Shown here: piece after piece, positions 15,866 to 25,205 of the stretch
Layout: every line of letters starts with the position of its first letter
Position numbering within the stretch: position 1 is the first letter of the stretch
Assembly (NCBI GenBank): GCA_024401535.1
Contig: JAKSKX010000020.1
Span: forward strand, 1-42,398
Direction: 5' to 3'
DNA: 42,398 nt
Source of the DNA: Paludibacteraceae bacterium
GTDB taxonomy: Bacteria > Bacteroidota > Bacteroidia > Bacteroidales > Paludibacteraceae
Notes under the pieces: model-generated
What the model saw: only the letters and a program-made list of their open reading frames with translations
Database searches by the model: none
Told to the model about the DNA's origin: nothing
Made by a program: the position numbers and the translations under genes

Positions 15866-18370
15866 TTAGTTCACAATCTTGAACGTACCGAATTTGGATG
15901 CTGTCTGGTACCTCAACAAGAATATCTGATGCACAGGCAAAGGCAGTTCAAACTGTTCAACATTCTCTCCTCTCCACAAACATTTTCCATCGGCAGACAA
16001 GACTTCAGCAAAGGCAAGAGGTTCACCTATAGCATTAAGATGAAGTTTCCCGTCACTAACCCACCACTGGCACTCTGGCACATTGACAACTTCCTGCAGA
16101 TCGTTTTCTAAATTCACTGCTGTCAAGGTTAAATCCAAATAAGCTGGAGACGCAACGAACTCAACAGAATCCGGCATAGTGACTGCGTATGACTCGCCAT
16201 CCATACCTTTATAATTGACTTGCCAGTAATAACCCGGAGAACACTTTAATTGGGCCGGCATACCAGAGAACAGCTTCCCATCAAACTTATTGCCAGGAAT
16301 CTGCACATTAAAGAGTTTTATGTCAGAACCTTCTTCTCCGCTGATATAAGTAGGAACAGGTTCTCCCAAGCCATAATGGTCTGTAAGATGCTGGTAACAA
16401 AAGTCTGGTCTCTTTTGAAACTCCTCTCTCAAGAACGAGACACAATGATACCACTCATCCCCTTCCCAACGATCCCTGTGATAGAACATTTCGTTTTCAA
16501 TTTGATATGAGAAACTATCAATCACTGCCGCTACTGAATCTCCATGCAAATACGTACCCAAATAAAGGATACTCTTCTCTATAAAAGTTTTAGAGAAAGG
16601 TGTGTCTTCCAACAGGTACCTCATCAGTCTGGTTTTGTATTCATTCCAGTTATTTTGGGTCCAACTCAAATAAGGTTCGAACAACTGATCTTGTTTATTG
16701 AACAAAAAACTCAACATAGGGACATCTGCATACAAATTGTCAGACAATCCGACGGCATGATCAAAATCCTTGCACAAGAAACGCCACTTCCCGCCTTTTT
16801 TCTTTGGTTTCCACATCATAATATTATTCTGTGGCCAATCAATATTTCCACTGAACATTTCCAAAACAATATGGTTGACCAATTCTACTGTATCAATTTG
16901 CGACACAACATCTTGATATGTCAAAGTACTGTCTTTTATTCCTTCTAGAAGTTTAACAAGATCATCTTCTGTTCCAACCTTAACATCAACATAATTCTCT
17001 ATTGCATCGTATTCATCTTCCTCCAAATCAGTATTATCTTCCACCCAATGTTCATTACTTCTCTCGCGAATATTATAGATTCCAAAATATTTACCATTGA
17101 TATAAACAACACAAGGCTGATAAGCTTGAATATCTAAATCGACCTTGCCACCCAACATGTGTTGAACAGCCGCATCTCTAAACATTGTACGATTGTAGTC
17201 CTGACCGCTATTTCTCAACATAAAACTATTAGTCTTAGATATTTCCGGCTTCTCTTTCCAGAAGACCTGAGGAATACTATGTTGAGGCAGTCTCTTGTTT
17301 GCCTTGACAATCATGCTCTTGTGAGGATAAGTTCTGGTACAACCTCCACTTATTCGAGCCAAAACAGTCTGATTAACTTTCGATTCCTTAGTTAAATCAT
17401 CAAAATATTCTATGGATATGTAACGAAATCTGTTTCCGATATAATTCCCATTTTGATTCCAACAAGCTAGTCCATACGTTTTATCTCCTTCATAAATTCC
17501 AAGAGTATCGCCAAAGAACCACGAAGAGTCGGTCACGATGCTCATAATAGGAAGGTCAATGTCATGGTCGGGTGCCAAATACGACTGTGTTTGGGCATAC
17601 CGCGGAAGCATACCTTGTTTCAAAACTCTGGCACGCAAGACAGTAGATTCATCAATCCTTATCGGCTCCTCATACCTCAAAGACGAATATGTCGGCTCGC
17701 TTCCATCCAATGTATAGTAAATATGCTCCTTTAGGCTGTCCTCTTCGACACCTATCTCTACAAACATTGTGTCTGTCAACAAACCTCCTAACTGGTCAAA
17801 TGTAACTTCGGGAGCCGCTTCCTTACCCTCGCCCTGATTTGGAGCGAAAGGAGTAGAGAAAGCGAAATGAGAAAACAAAGAGTCACTTCCCTCGACTCTA
17901 CCATAAGAGATATCAGGATAAATCAAAGCCGGAATATTCATCAGGCTGTCAACTAGCTCTCCGTTTCTGTCATATAGCCATAAGCTATGCCCTTTACCTT
18001 CGTCCAGTTTGAAAGACGCATGCTTTCCTATATTACCTTCGTCGCAATATATCAACAGATATCCTTTCGCCGGTATTATTGTAGTCTGCCACTGTCTCCA
18101 AGGCAAATTGTCTATAGGCAGATACTGACCGTTATTCAGCGAATAGGAATGAAAGTTTTTCTTTCCTTCTACTATAGTCCAGCCATCAAGGTTTACATCT
18201 TCATCGCTGTCGTTATATAGCTCTATCCAACTGTCTGGAAGAAACATAATCTCGTCAACATGATTGACATTTGATTGGAGCACCTCATTTATATACACTC
18301 CACGTCCCTCTGCCAAAGAATGGGAGAGGAAAGATGTCATGAGAATAAATAGTGACAAAAATCTTTTCAT
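15866..18370 (-). CDS. Secreted lamin-tail/CotH-family protein, copy A
   Basis: This is a paralogue of the downstream gene with the same architecture: signal peptide (MKRFLSLFILMTSFLSHSLA), lamin-tail domain (YINEVLQSNV, DSWIELYNDSDEDVNLDGW), chitobiase C-terminal-like domain (YYTLDGSEPTYSSLRY), CotH-kinase-like domain (YFGIYNIRERSNEHW, WRFLCKDFDHAVGL) and a T9SS-like tail (VLSADGKCLWRGE, LLRYQTASKFGTFKIVN). I use the ATG at 18370, giving 834 residues, because it starts exactly at the signal peptide; 16 further codons are open upstream but would overlap the promoter at 18396. The gene is the first of a two-gene transcript. The strong similarity to copy B points to recent tandem duplication followed by divergence. 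Confidence 0.8.
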   Translation of the reverse strand: MKRFLSLFILMTSFLSHSLAEGRGVYINEVLQSNVNHVDEIMFLPDSWIELYNDSDEDVNLDGWTIVEGKKNFHSYSLNNGQYLPIDNLPWRQWQTTIIPAKGYLLIYCDEGNIGKHASFKLDEGKGHSLWLYDRNGELVDSLMNIPALIYPDISYGRVEGSDSLFSHFAFSTPFAPNQGEGKEAAPEVTFDQLGGLLTDTMFVEIGVEEDSLKEHIYYTLDGSEPTYSSLRYEEPIRIDESTVLRARVLKQGMLPRYAQTQSYLAPDHDIDLPIMSIVTDSSWFFGDTLGIYEGDKTYGLACWNQNGNYIGNRFRYISIEYFDDLTKESKVNQTVLARISGGCTRTYPHKSMIVKANKRLPQHSIPQVFWKEKPEISKTNSFMLRNSGQDYNRTMFRDAAVQHMLGGKVDLDIQAYQPCVVYINGKYFGIYNIRERSNEHWVEDNTDLEEDEYDAIENYVDVKVGTEDDLVKLLEGIKDSTLTYQDVVSQIDTVELVNHIVLEMFSGNIDWPQNNIMMWKPKKKGGKWRFLCKDFDHAVGLSDNLYADVPMLSFLFNKQDQLFEPYLSWTQNNWNEYKTRLMRYLLEDTPFSKTFIEKSILYLGTYLHGDSVAAVIDSFSYQIENEMFYHRDRWEGDEWYHCVSFLREEFQKRPDFCYQHLTDHYGLGEPVPTYISGEEGSDIKLFNVQIPGNKFDGKLFSGMPAQLKCSPGYYWQVNYKGMDGESYAVTMPDSVEFVASPAYLDLTLTAVNLENDLQEVVNVPECQWWVSDGKLHLNAIGEPLAFAEVLSADGKCLWRGENVEQFELPLPVHQIFLLRYQTASKFGTFKIVN

Positions 18371-18395
18371 GGTTGATTCAGTTTGTTTTGGACGA

Positions 18396-18403
18396 CAAAA
18401 ATA
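18396..18403 (-). promoter_or_regulatory. -7 promoter element for the tandem CotH genes
   Basis: The minus strand reads TATTTTTG, matching TAnnTTTG, 25 bases upstream of the ATG at 18370. A TTTG at 18429-18426 could act as a -33 but its 22-base spacing is slightly long. Confidence 0.45.
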
Positions 18404-18850
18404 ATAAAAAAATTGCACCTAACTGCAAAGAAAACTACCTGCTCTTGAAAATCCATAGCAGAACTTGTCGTTCATGGCATTGTCTTTTACAAAGGGTGTC
18501 GCATGTATATCTGCTGTTGCAAATATCATAAAAAAACTGAAACAAACAAAATTTAGACATATTTTTCAAAACTAATAAAATATATCTTCCAACCGAAATA
18601 TAAAAAGGGAATTGCTTTTCATAAAAAAACACATGGCATTTCACAAAATAAAAATGCAGTTATAGCAAAAAACTATAAAGAAAGACAAATATCATTTCAA
18701 GTATTATAATTCTTGTTTCTTTTTCGATTCTTATCATTTCCCTTTCAAGAATGGAACACAATGGAAAAACACTTGCTTGGCTTTCCAACAACCAAATCAA
18801 GACGACTTAATCAAATGTTGCAAGCAAGCTAAGGCAGATTTGATTACAAA
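18404..18850. other. AT-rich intergenic region without a recognisable gene
   Basis: About 450 bases separate the CotH promoter from the GH5 terminator. Short open frames are present, but none has a family motif, a signal peptide or a promoter at a suitable distance. I see no tRNA, transposase remnant or clear RNA structure. Confidence 0.6.
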
Positions 18851-18885
18851 AACACAAAAAGGGCAGATCATAACGACCTGCCCTT
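18851..18885 (-). terminator. Intrinsic terminator of the split GH5 gene
   Basis: AAGGGCAG (18859-18866) and CTGCCCTT (18878-18885) form an 8-bp stem followed on the minus strand by CTTTTTGTGTTTTTG. It sits 30 bases after the stop codon. Confidence 0.7.
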
Positions 18886-18915
18886 CCAATACAATATTTC
18901 CAAGCTACTGCTTGA

Positions 18916-20810
18916 TTACTTCACAAGAAGCTTCTTGACCATAACCTTGTCATCGGAAATAACCTTGACGAAGTAAACACCCTTAGCCAAGTCTGTATTT
19001 ACGGAAGTCTCGCCATTAAAGCTTGACTCGTAAACCTTTGTGCCGAACATATTCACGATTTCCATCTGTGCCTCTCCATCATAGGAAACATTAAATGTAC
19101 CCTCTGTTGGATTAGGGAAGATAGAGAACGAAGGTGCTGCCTCTATCTCATCACAACCTGTATCAAATCCTTCTGGAACCAACTTGATTGGACCTAGGCC
19201 TGCAGTCTCAGTATAGAAGATAACTGCAAGGACATGCTCGCCTGGAGTGTCGAAATAAATACCGTAGTCAGTATTGTTGCTCTTGTTGTAAGCAGATTGT
19301 AAACTAGTAAAATTCCAATCGCCATAACCTTCAGCCTCATCAGGTGTGCCATTGATTTCAATGCGAACAGCCTTGTACTTGTCGTTCTGCTTGTCATTCA
19401 AATCATAGATTGCATTCTTACCATCAACAGTAATACCAATAACATTCAATGATTTATGAGCATTGGCATAAGGCATCACACGATAGTAACCGGCTTTCTC
19501 TACATTAACAGTGAACTTCACCCATTCTCCTGCAACTATGTAGCCGACATTGAAGTACTCTTTAGTATCTTTATCGGTATAACCTAAATCGACACATTCG
19601 TTTTTACGATATTGATTGCCTTCACCTGCGCTACAACTTCCACCAGTCAATTCATAAAGCCAATCAGCATCGTACTCATGGTATGCGACACCTTCACCAC
19701 CATTGTCAAACTGCTCCATAAGAATAAGGCTCTCTGAATTACCAGAAATCTTCTGAGCTTGCAAATAAGGAGAGCTTTTCACCGTCTTTGATGGATTTTT
19801 GTCTCCCTCGCGCAATTTTCCAACAATATACTTACCTACTTGAGTAAGGGTGTTGTCATTATAATTGTTTGCCTGAGTTAACGAAGCTGACGCTCCTCCT
19901 TCAGTGGAAAAACTCCAGCTGCACCAACTTATCTTTTGTCCGCCAAGGTTAAGTCCGTTACAAACATCCAACATCTTGTCTCCAGAATCTGTACAGAAAC
20001 CAGACTCTCCCTTATGCTCTGTCAAACTCCACTCTGTTACAAACATAGGAATCTGACCTGCAGCAGCCTGAAGACCGCCAAGATACATCTCGTGCGAACA
20101 TGCGTAATAGTGGAACGCATACCATAGTCATTCTCGATAGGGTCTTCAAGAGGGAAAACAACAGCTTGGTCCCACTGAGGAGTACCAACGACAACGACAG
20201 CATTAGGGTCAACATTTGCGATTGCAGGAAGAACCCTGTCTGCGTATGTCTTGATATCTTTCCATAGATTAGGGCGGTAGATATCTCCTGGTGTATTCTC
20301 GTTTGGCTCGTTACATATTTCGTAAAGGACATGCTTATAGCCCTTCTGCTTCACATAGCTTGCAATATCGGCAAAAAACTGATCGGGTTTGTCACTGAAA
20401 TAAGATGTTGGAGTTCCGGGATTAAGCACATGCCAATCGACAAGACAATACATCTTTTGACTTGCAGTCCAGTCGATACACTTCTTCACCCACTCGGGAT
20501 TCACCCATCCATACTCTCTCACATACATCGCAATACGGGCAACGTTCGCTCCGAACTTCTTCATTCCGGCGAAGTCATTCTCGTCATCATAACAATACTT
20601 ACCATCCCACTGATGGCCATGAGTACTCCATCCTCGAAGTTGAACAGGCTGTCCTGACTCAGAGCACAACTGATTGCCTACCACCTTCAGTTTTCCCCAT
20701 TCCTTGATGTAATCATTGTTCTTACACGCCGACTCTGATGAGTAATCGAGCGCATAGGACTGTACCAGCGTTGACAACGCAGCAAGCCCAGTAAAGAAAA
20801 GTTTTCTCAT
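18916..20810 (-). pseudogene. GH5 endoglucanase-like protein with CBM6-like domain and T9SS tail, frameshifted
   Basis: Two overlapping frames together encode one secreted glycoside hydrolase. The first (20810 down to about 20127) has a signal peptide and the GH5 N-terminal half, including LRGWSTHGHQW near 58 and the acid/base glutamate E168 in CNEPNE. The second, in another frame (to 18916), continues with HYYACSHEMYLGG, the nucleophile glutamate in PMFVTEWSLT, a CBM6-like domain (FDNGGEGVAYHEYDADW onward, about 180 residues) and a type A T9SS sorting domain (FSIFPNPTEGTFNVSYDGE through VKKLLVK). One missing base near 20126 explains the break: restoring it gives ND-x-WYAFHYYACSHE, the expected GH5 sequence, and a protein of about 631 residues. 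It could be a true pseudogene, a phase-variable or heterogeneous site, or a sequencing/assembly error. The two catalytic residues are in different frames, so neither part alone should be active. Confidence 0.85.
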
Positions 20811-20887
20811 TACTGTTTTAAGTATTAGATTTATTATTTAAATATTAGGATTGCTTTTCATATTGGAAAAGCGTTTTTAAGCGGTGG

Positions 20888-20895
20888 CAAATATA
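20888..20895 (-). promoter_or_regulatory. -7 promoter element for the split GH5 gene
   Basis: The minus strand reads TATATTTG, an exact TAnnTTTG match 77 bases upstream of the ATG at 20810. It is flanked by the 6-base inverted repeat AGCGGT/ACCGCT (about 20880 and 20912), which could be an operator, but this is only a weak suggestion. Confidence 0.4.
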
Positions 20896-21012
20896 TAAAA
20901 AAAAGCACTTAACCGCTCAACTTTCTCTATTTTATTGCAATAAAATCAACAATTTAATAAAAAATACACGAAAACGGAAGACATCTCAAAAAAATAACAT
21001 CAAAATTTGCAG

Positions 21013-21062
21013 AAAAAAAAGAATGCCATTCAATCCACAGTTTTCTATTGGAATGAATGGCA
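21013..21062 (-). terminator. Intrinsic terminator of the GH5 lipoprotein gene
   Basis: TGCCATTCA (21024-21032) and TGAATGGCA (21054-21062) pair perfectly over 9 bp. On the minus strand the hairpin is followed by a run of eight T (21020-21013). It starts 26 bases after the stop codon at 21089. Confidence 0.8.
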
Positions 21063-21088
21063 CTGTTATTTTACTTATAGGCAAAGGG

Positions 21089-22108
21089 CTACTGGCACTC
21101 TACGACAATAGTATCCTTAACAACAGAATCTCTATAGACATACTCCCCACGAAGAAGCTCACGAGTCATTACACCCCACTCCTTTAGCTCGTCTTCCTTC
21201 CATGGGCCTTCTGTGTTACCCCAAGGCTGAATCATTGAGCAAGTCTCGTTCTTAGGGGCAACAGACCATGCAATCCAACTTAGTTTGTTCTCGTTAATCC
21301 AATCCAACCACTTCTGGAACTCTACATAATTGATGTCTCCAGTTCCGAACGGAGTCATTGAAGCGCACTCGGAAACGAAAATTGGCAAGCCTTTCTTTAG
21401 GGCATAGTCTGCTCTACCGCGATGCCACTTCTGGTGAAAACCTGCATAGAAATGAAGGCTGTACATAATGTTTGAATATCCCTCAAGCGGAGAATCTGCG
21501 GCAATATCGACATCCTGGTCCCAATGAGGTGATGCTACAAGAATGATATTGTCCTTGTCATACATTCTGATTGTGTCTATCACATTCCTGCAGTAAGACT
21601 TTACTGAATCCCAAGTTGTTACTTCAGGCTCGTTAAAAATCTCATAGATTACATATGGCGAATCTCCGTACTTCTGAGCCATCTGAGCAAAGAACTCCTT
21701 TGCCTCCTTCTCTCTGTAGCCGTGACTATGCCAGTCTATAATAACGTGAGTCTTTTTCTCTATACATGCATCGACAACTTCATACAGACACTTTTTAGCC
21801 CATATAGAGTCATCAACGTATGCGCCCTCTGGCTCTACAGACATAGCTGCACGGATGAGTGTGCAGTGCCAGTCATCAACAAGAGTGTTTATTGTATTCT
21901 TGTTATAGAATCTTGGCCAAAATATATGCCAGCCAAGACTTACTCCCTTCAACTGAACGGTATCCCCAAGCTCGTTCATAAGCTGAGTGCCTTCAACCTT
22001 CAAAGTTGCGCGCTTGAGTTCTGTATCGTCCGCCTGCTTGTTTCCATTGCATGAAGCAAGGAGCAATAAAACTGCAGACACGACAAGAAAAGAAAAGAAA
22101 CGTTTCAT
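21089..22108 (-). CDS. GH5 family glycoside hydrolase (cellulase-like), lipoprotein
   Basis: The 339-residue product has a lipoprotein signal peptide ending in LLLLASC (lipidated cysteine C20), so it should be anchored in a membrane facing the periplasm or the cell surface. The remainder is a GH5 TIM barrel: LKGVSLGWHIFWPRFYN near 53, LIRAAMSVEP near 84, IIDWHSHG near 123, the acid/base E160 in YEIFNEPEV, MYSLHFYAGFH near 215 and the nucleophile E247 in PIFVSECAS. Endo-beta-1,4-glucanase activity is the most likely function; substrate cannot be fixed from sequence alone. Unlike the neighbouring split GH5 it has no carbohydrate-binding or T9SS domain. Promoter and terminator suggest a single-gene transcript. 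Confidence 0.9.
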   Translation of the reverse strand: MKRFFSFLVVSAVLLLLASCNGNKQADDTELKRATLKVEGTQLMNELGDTVQLKGVSLGWHIFWPRFYNKNTINTLVDDWHCTLIRAAMSVEPEGAYVDDSIWAKKCLYEVVDACIEKKTHVIIDWHSHGYREKEAKEFFAQMAQKYGDSPYVIYEIFNEPEVTTWDSVKSYCRNVIDTIRMYDKDNIILVASPHWDQDVDIAADSPLEGYSNIMYSLHFYAGFHQKWHRGRADYALKKGLPIFVSECASMTPFGTGDINYVEFQKWLDWINENKLSWIAWSVAPKNETCSMIQPWGNTEGPWKEDELKEWGVMTRELLRGEYVYRDSVVKDTIVVECQ

Positions 22109-22152
22109 AAAAAAATACTTCTTAAAAATTTTATTTTAGTTTGTTAGTTTGG

Positions 22153-22160
22153 CAAAGGTA
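22153..22160 (-). promoter_or_regulatory. -7 promoter element for the GH5 lipoprotein gene
   Basis: The minus strand reads TACCTTTG, an exact TAnnTTTG match, 44 bases before the ATG at 22108 and shortly after the stop codon of the receptor gene upstream. Confidence 0.45.
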
Positions 22161-22186
22161 ATACTATTTCACTGAAAATCCCATCA

Positions 22187-24487
22187 TTAGAAAGTATATT
22201 TTACCCCTCCATACAAAGAAATGCCATCACTTTGACAACTTACGAGGTCATATCTGTCCGGTTTGTAGTTAAATAGATTATCTATTCCAAACACTAACTC
22301 CAGATTGCTAACACGTACAAATGAATGCGTTGTATTAAGTTTCCAGACAGAATATGCCGGATATGTTTCACTTTTATCTATGCTCATTTCTCCTGTATTA
22401 GCATCGTAAGAGTATGATTCACTATCATTTCTGCCCTTTATTGTACCATTTAGAGAAACATCGAAATTATATTTCTTTTTTATACATTTACGATAAGAGA
22501 ACCTGACCGTACCGCTATGAGGCCTATTCGTTGTGAAAGTCACATTACTATAGCTGTCTTTCAGGAATGTATAGTTCAAATCCACCATCCAGTCACGGAA
22601 GATAGTGAACCTTGTACACGCATCGAATCCATATAGCTGGACTTCTCCCACATTTATGTACTTCATGGTGTCTTTACGAACATTGAATTGTCCCTCTATA
22701 CAGTTCTTCTTGTTATGGTAAAATCCATTGACAAACAGGTCTGCCTTGAATTTGTTCTTTCTTCCAATGATATCGTAATTCACTGACAAAGAGACATTGT
22801 CGCTCTTTTCTGTAGTCAAATCTTTATTTCCTACGATACGGAACATACCTAAACCACCCACATCATAATCCATATATCGTTCTTTAATATTGGGGTTTCG
22901 TGTACCTCTGTTATAGTTGGCACGAAGAGTCATCTTGTTTCTAAGCAATCCTTTCTTCAAACCAACTGACGGAGAAAAATGAGCACCATACTCCGAGTGA
23001 GAAGACAAACCTAAACCATACAAAAGATCAAAATCATATTCTTTGAAGGTCAAAACATCTACCAAACAAGAATTTAGAGTTGTCTGCCTATGTGTTTTGT
23101 ACGGAGTTCCCTCTATCTCATAATAATAATTGTCAGTTGTAATGCCGAGACGATTCAATTCAGCCTCAATAAGCGGTTTCAAATCAAACTCGAACTGGTC
23201 GGATAGCAAATATTCATATTCCAAATTTGCACCAAACTTCAATAGATTCCTTATTAAGTCTGATGTCTTTTCATACTCCAAAATAAAGTTAAGACTATGT
23301 CTATTGTTCTCATACTTGCGCTTGTCAGGAAGGTCGTAATCCACATACTTGTAATCCTTGACATATCTGTCGAAATAATATGATGTCCACAGACTCAAAA
23401 ACTTATTCAAGACAAAGGATCCTTTCAAACCAGCATTCGCACCTTGGTGGAAATAATTGTAGCCTTGATAGGACTGCTTGTCTATAGTCTCGCAATAGTA
23501 GCCTCCCTTTGCAAGCAAAAAGTTAAGTTTTGGTTTCTTTCCTAACCCTATTGTAAGTTTTTCATTTACGTTCAAGTTCTTGATACCCCATACATTAACA
23601 GGTGTACTTGCCAAGTCTTTTCCCTGCAGAGTATAAGTATCACGATTATGGAAAGAGAGTGACGTCAACGAACTTATCCCCTGGTCCTTTGACACAAGTT
23701 CTGCCGTAGTATTTGCCCTTATCTCGTTATGGTTTCTATAATTGAAAGATGCAGACACTTTATTCTTGTATGGATCGATGGTGACTATATTCACGACTCC
23801 TCCGATAGCTTCAGGGTATAGTATCGAAGCTGCTCCCTTAATGACTTCTATTCTCTTGACATTATTCAACTCCAGACGGTCATAGTCAATGTTATCCATA
23901 GTCTCTCCGGACATCTTTTCTCCATCGACCAAGAACAATACGTCCTTTCCTCCCATTCCCTGCAAGTTCATCACAGGAGTTCCATTCTGACCTATAGAGA
24001 ACTCCACTCCAGGAACAGCCTGCTCAAGCACATCACTGATGTTTGAAGCGTCAATACCTTTTATATCAGTCAAAGTCAAAGCTTTGGCTGGCATTATAAA
24101 TTTTTCAGTTAGCTCTCGACTTGTAGCAGTATGAACAAAACAAAACTCATCTAATTCTATTTCTTTAGACAATTCATGCAAATATACAGTGTGAGCCTTA
24201 GATGTTAAATCCTTGATATTTTCAGGTGTGACTTGAAGTACAACAAATGTAATATCAAACTCACTGAACACTACCTCGCACGAATCAGGAACAAAGACAG
24301 AATAGCTTCCCCATGAATTGGTAACAACCGTCGTATCTTTCTTGCCATCAACAATCACACTTACACTTACATCAACAACAGGAGTCATCAACGAAGAGTC
24401 ATCAAACACCCTTCCGTGCAAACGATACTTCTCGGCATTAGAGACAAGACTGAAAAACAAGAACAAAAAAGCCAGAATGTTTCTCAT
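22187..24487 (-). CDS. hmuR: TonB-dependent outer-membrane receptor, HmuR-like (haem uptake)
   Basis: The 766-residue receptor has a signal peptide (ILAFLFLFFSLVSNAE), an N-terminal carboxypeptidase-regulatory-like domain (about 20-100), a plug domain (about 110-235; ISDVLEQAVPGVEFSIGQNG, VLFLVDGEKMSGE, NNVKRIEVIKGAASILY, IGGVVNIVT) and a beta-barrel ending in the aromatic terminus VKYTF. The segment YNRGTRNPNIKERY resembles the conserved NPNL-box region of HmuR-type receptors. It starts 11 bases after the stop of a HmuY-family gene, the arrangement of the hmuYR haem-acquisition operon of Porphyromonas gingivalis. Receptor identity is certain; haem as substrate is inferred from the HmuY neighbour, and another porphyrin or corrinoid is possible. 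Confidence 0.82.
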   Translation of the reverse strand: MRNILAFLFLFFSLVSNAEKYRLHGRVFDDSSLMTPVVDVSVSVIVDGKKDTTVVTNSWGSYSVFVPDSCEVVFSEFDITFVVLQVTPENIKDLTSKAHTVYLHELSKEIELDEFCFVHTATSRELTEKFIMPAKALTLTDIKGIDASNISDVLEQAVPGVEFSIGQNGTPVMNLQGMGGKDVLFLVDGEKMSGETMDNIDYDRLELNNVKRIEVIKGAASILYPEAIGGVVNIVTIDPYKNKVSASFNYRNHNEIRANTTAELVSKDQGISSLTSLSFHNRDTYTLQGKDLASTPVNVWGIKNLNVNEKLTIGLGKKPKLNFLLAKGGYYCETIDKQSYQGYNYFHQGANAGLKGSFVLNKFLSLWTSYYFDRYVKDYKYVDYDLPDKRKYENNRHSLNFILEYEKTSDLIRNLLKFGANLEYEYLLSDQFEFDLKPLIEAELNRLGITTDNYYYEIEGTPYKTHRQTTLNSCLVDVLTFKEYDFDLLYGLGLSSHSEYGAHFSPSVGLKKGLLRNKMTLRANYNRGTRNPNIKERYMDYDVGGLGMFRIVGNKDLTTEKSDNVSLSVNYDIIGRKNKFKADLFVNGFYHNKKNCIEGQFNVRKDTMKYINVGEVQLYGFDACTRFTIFRDWMVDLNYTFLKDSYSNVTFTTNRPHSGTVRFSYRKCIKKKYNFDVSLNGTIKGRNDSESYSYDANTGEMSIDKSETYPAYSVWKLNTTHSFVRVSNLELVFGIDNLFNYKPDRYDLVSCQSDGISLYGGVKYTF

Positions 24488-24498
24488 ATCTCTCCCGT

Positions 24499-25122
24499 TT
24501 AATAATTCAAAGTCTTGTACTCAAGAATAAGGTTTGCAGTCAACGAATTGTTTCTCCAGTCCAAAACCTTGAGCTTGAAAAACCTTGCATTCTTTGTCCT
24601 CAACACGAAACTCTTGGGATGATATGTATAAACAGGTGGGTAGGATTCCAGACTGTAGGTTACAAACCTGCTTATTTCCTGATTGATATGAGAATGAACA
24701 TAACCAATATTTCCATTCATAACGTCAGTCATATCCACAGCTATGGAGTCGTTCTCCGTATCAAGTACATAACCTTCTGCCGGGATGGCAGAAATCCCAT
24801 CATAGGCATCAGCAGAATAGGCAATCACACCCATGTCGTTAGTCTTGATATCAAAGCGATGAAAAGCCAGATCCCAAACATCCGGTTCAGGAGTTCCAAC
24901 CTCTGATTTTGTAACTTTTTGCTCGTCAAAGGAATAGTAATACCAATGAGTATAGTCGCCAGCCATATCAAGCTGCAGTTTAACACTACCATCTGACAAA
25001 ACTGAAACATTAGAGTTCTCTTTCTCTCCTGTATAGACTTTTATTACCACCTCACTGTCCTCCTTCTCGCACGAAGACATGAACAGCAAGCCCATCAATA
25101 TTAATACTATCGCTTTTTTCAT
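24499..25122 (-). CDS. hmuY: HmuY-family haem-binding lipoprotein
   Basis: The 207-residue product starts with a lipoprotein signal peptide (MKKAIVLILMGLLFMSSC, lipidated C18). The body carries the HmuY family hallmark VWDLAFHRFDIKTND near residue 87 and the preceding WYYYSFDEQKV strand. HmuY proteins of P. gingivalis are surface hemophores that take haem from host proteins and pass it to the HmuR receptor; the adjacent receptor gene fits this. I start at the ATG at 25122, because the longer frame begins with TTG inside the predicted -7 element. No iron-repressor site could be identified confidently. Confidence 0.83.
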   Translation of the reverse strand: MKKAIVLILMGLLFMSSCEKEDSEVVIKVYTGEKENSNVSVLSDGSVKLQLDMAGDYTHWYYYSFDEQKVTKSEVGTPEPDVWDLAFHRFDIKTNDMGVIAYSADAYDGISAIPAEGYVLDTENDSIAVDMTDVMNGNIGYVHSHINQEISRFVTYSLESYPPVYTYHPKSFVLRTKNARFFKLKVLDWRNNSLTANLILEYKTLNY

Positions 25123-25143
25123 CACTATTTTTATTATCCACTG

Positions 25144-25151
25144 CAAAATTA
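25144..25151 (-). promoter_or_regulatory. -7 promoter element for hmuYR
   Basis: The minus strand reads TAATTTTG, matching TAnnTTTG, 21 bases upstream of the hmuY ATG. A CTTG about 20 bases further upstream (25175-25172) could be a weak -33 element. Confidence 0.45.
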
Positions 25152-25205
25152 CTTCTTCAAAAGATTACCTGCAAGTGAATAAAAATAAAACTTTTTTCTA
25201 GTTTT

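Noticed and set aside
18435-18644. A 69-codon minus-strand open frame between the CotH and GH5 genes
   Set aside because: It is AT-driven sequence rich in Phe, Tyr, Cys and Lys with no recognisable domain and no promoter.
20012-20332. A third open frame over the GH5 break point
   Set aside because: It overlaps both real halves in another frame, has no GH5 motif and is best explained as a shadow of the frameshifted gene.
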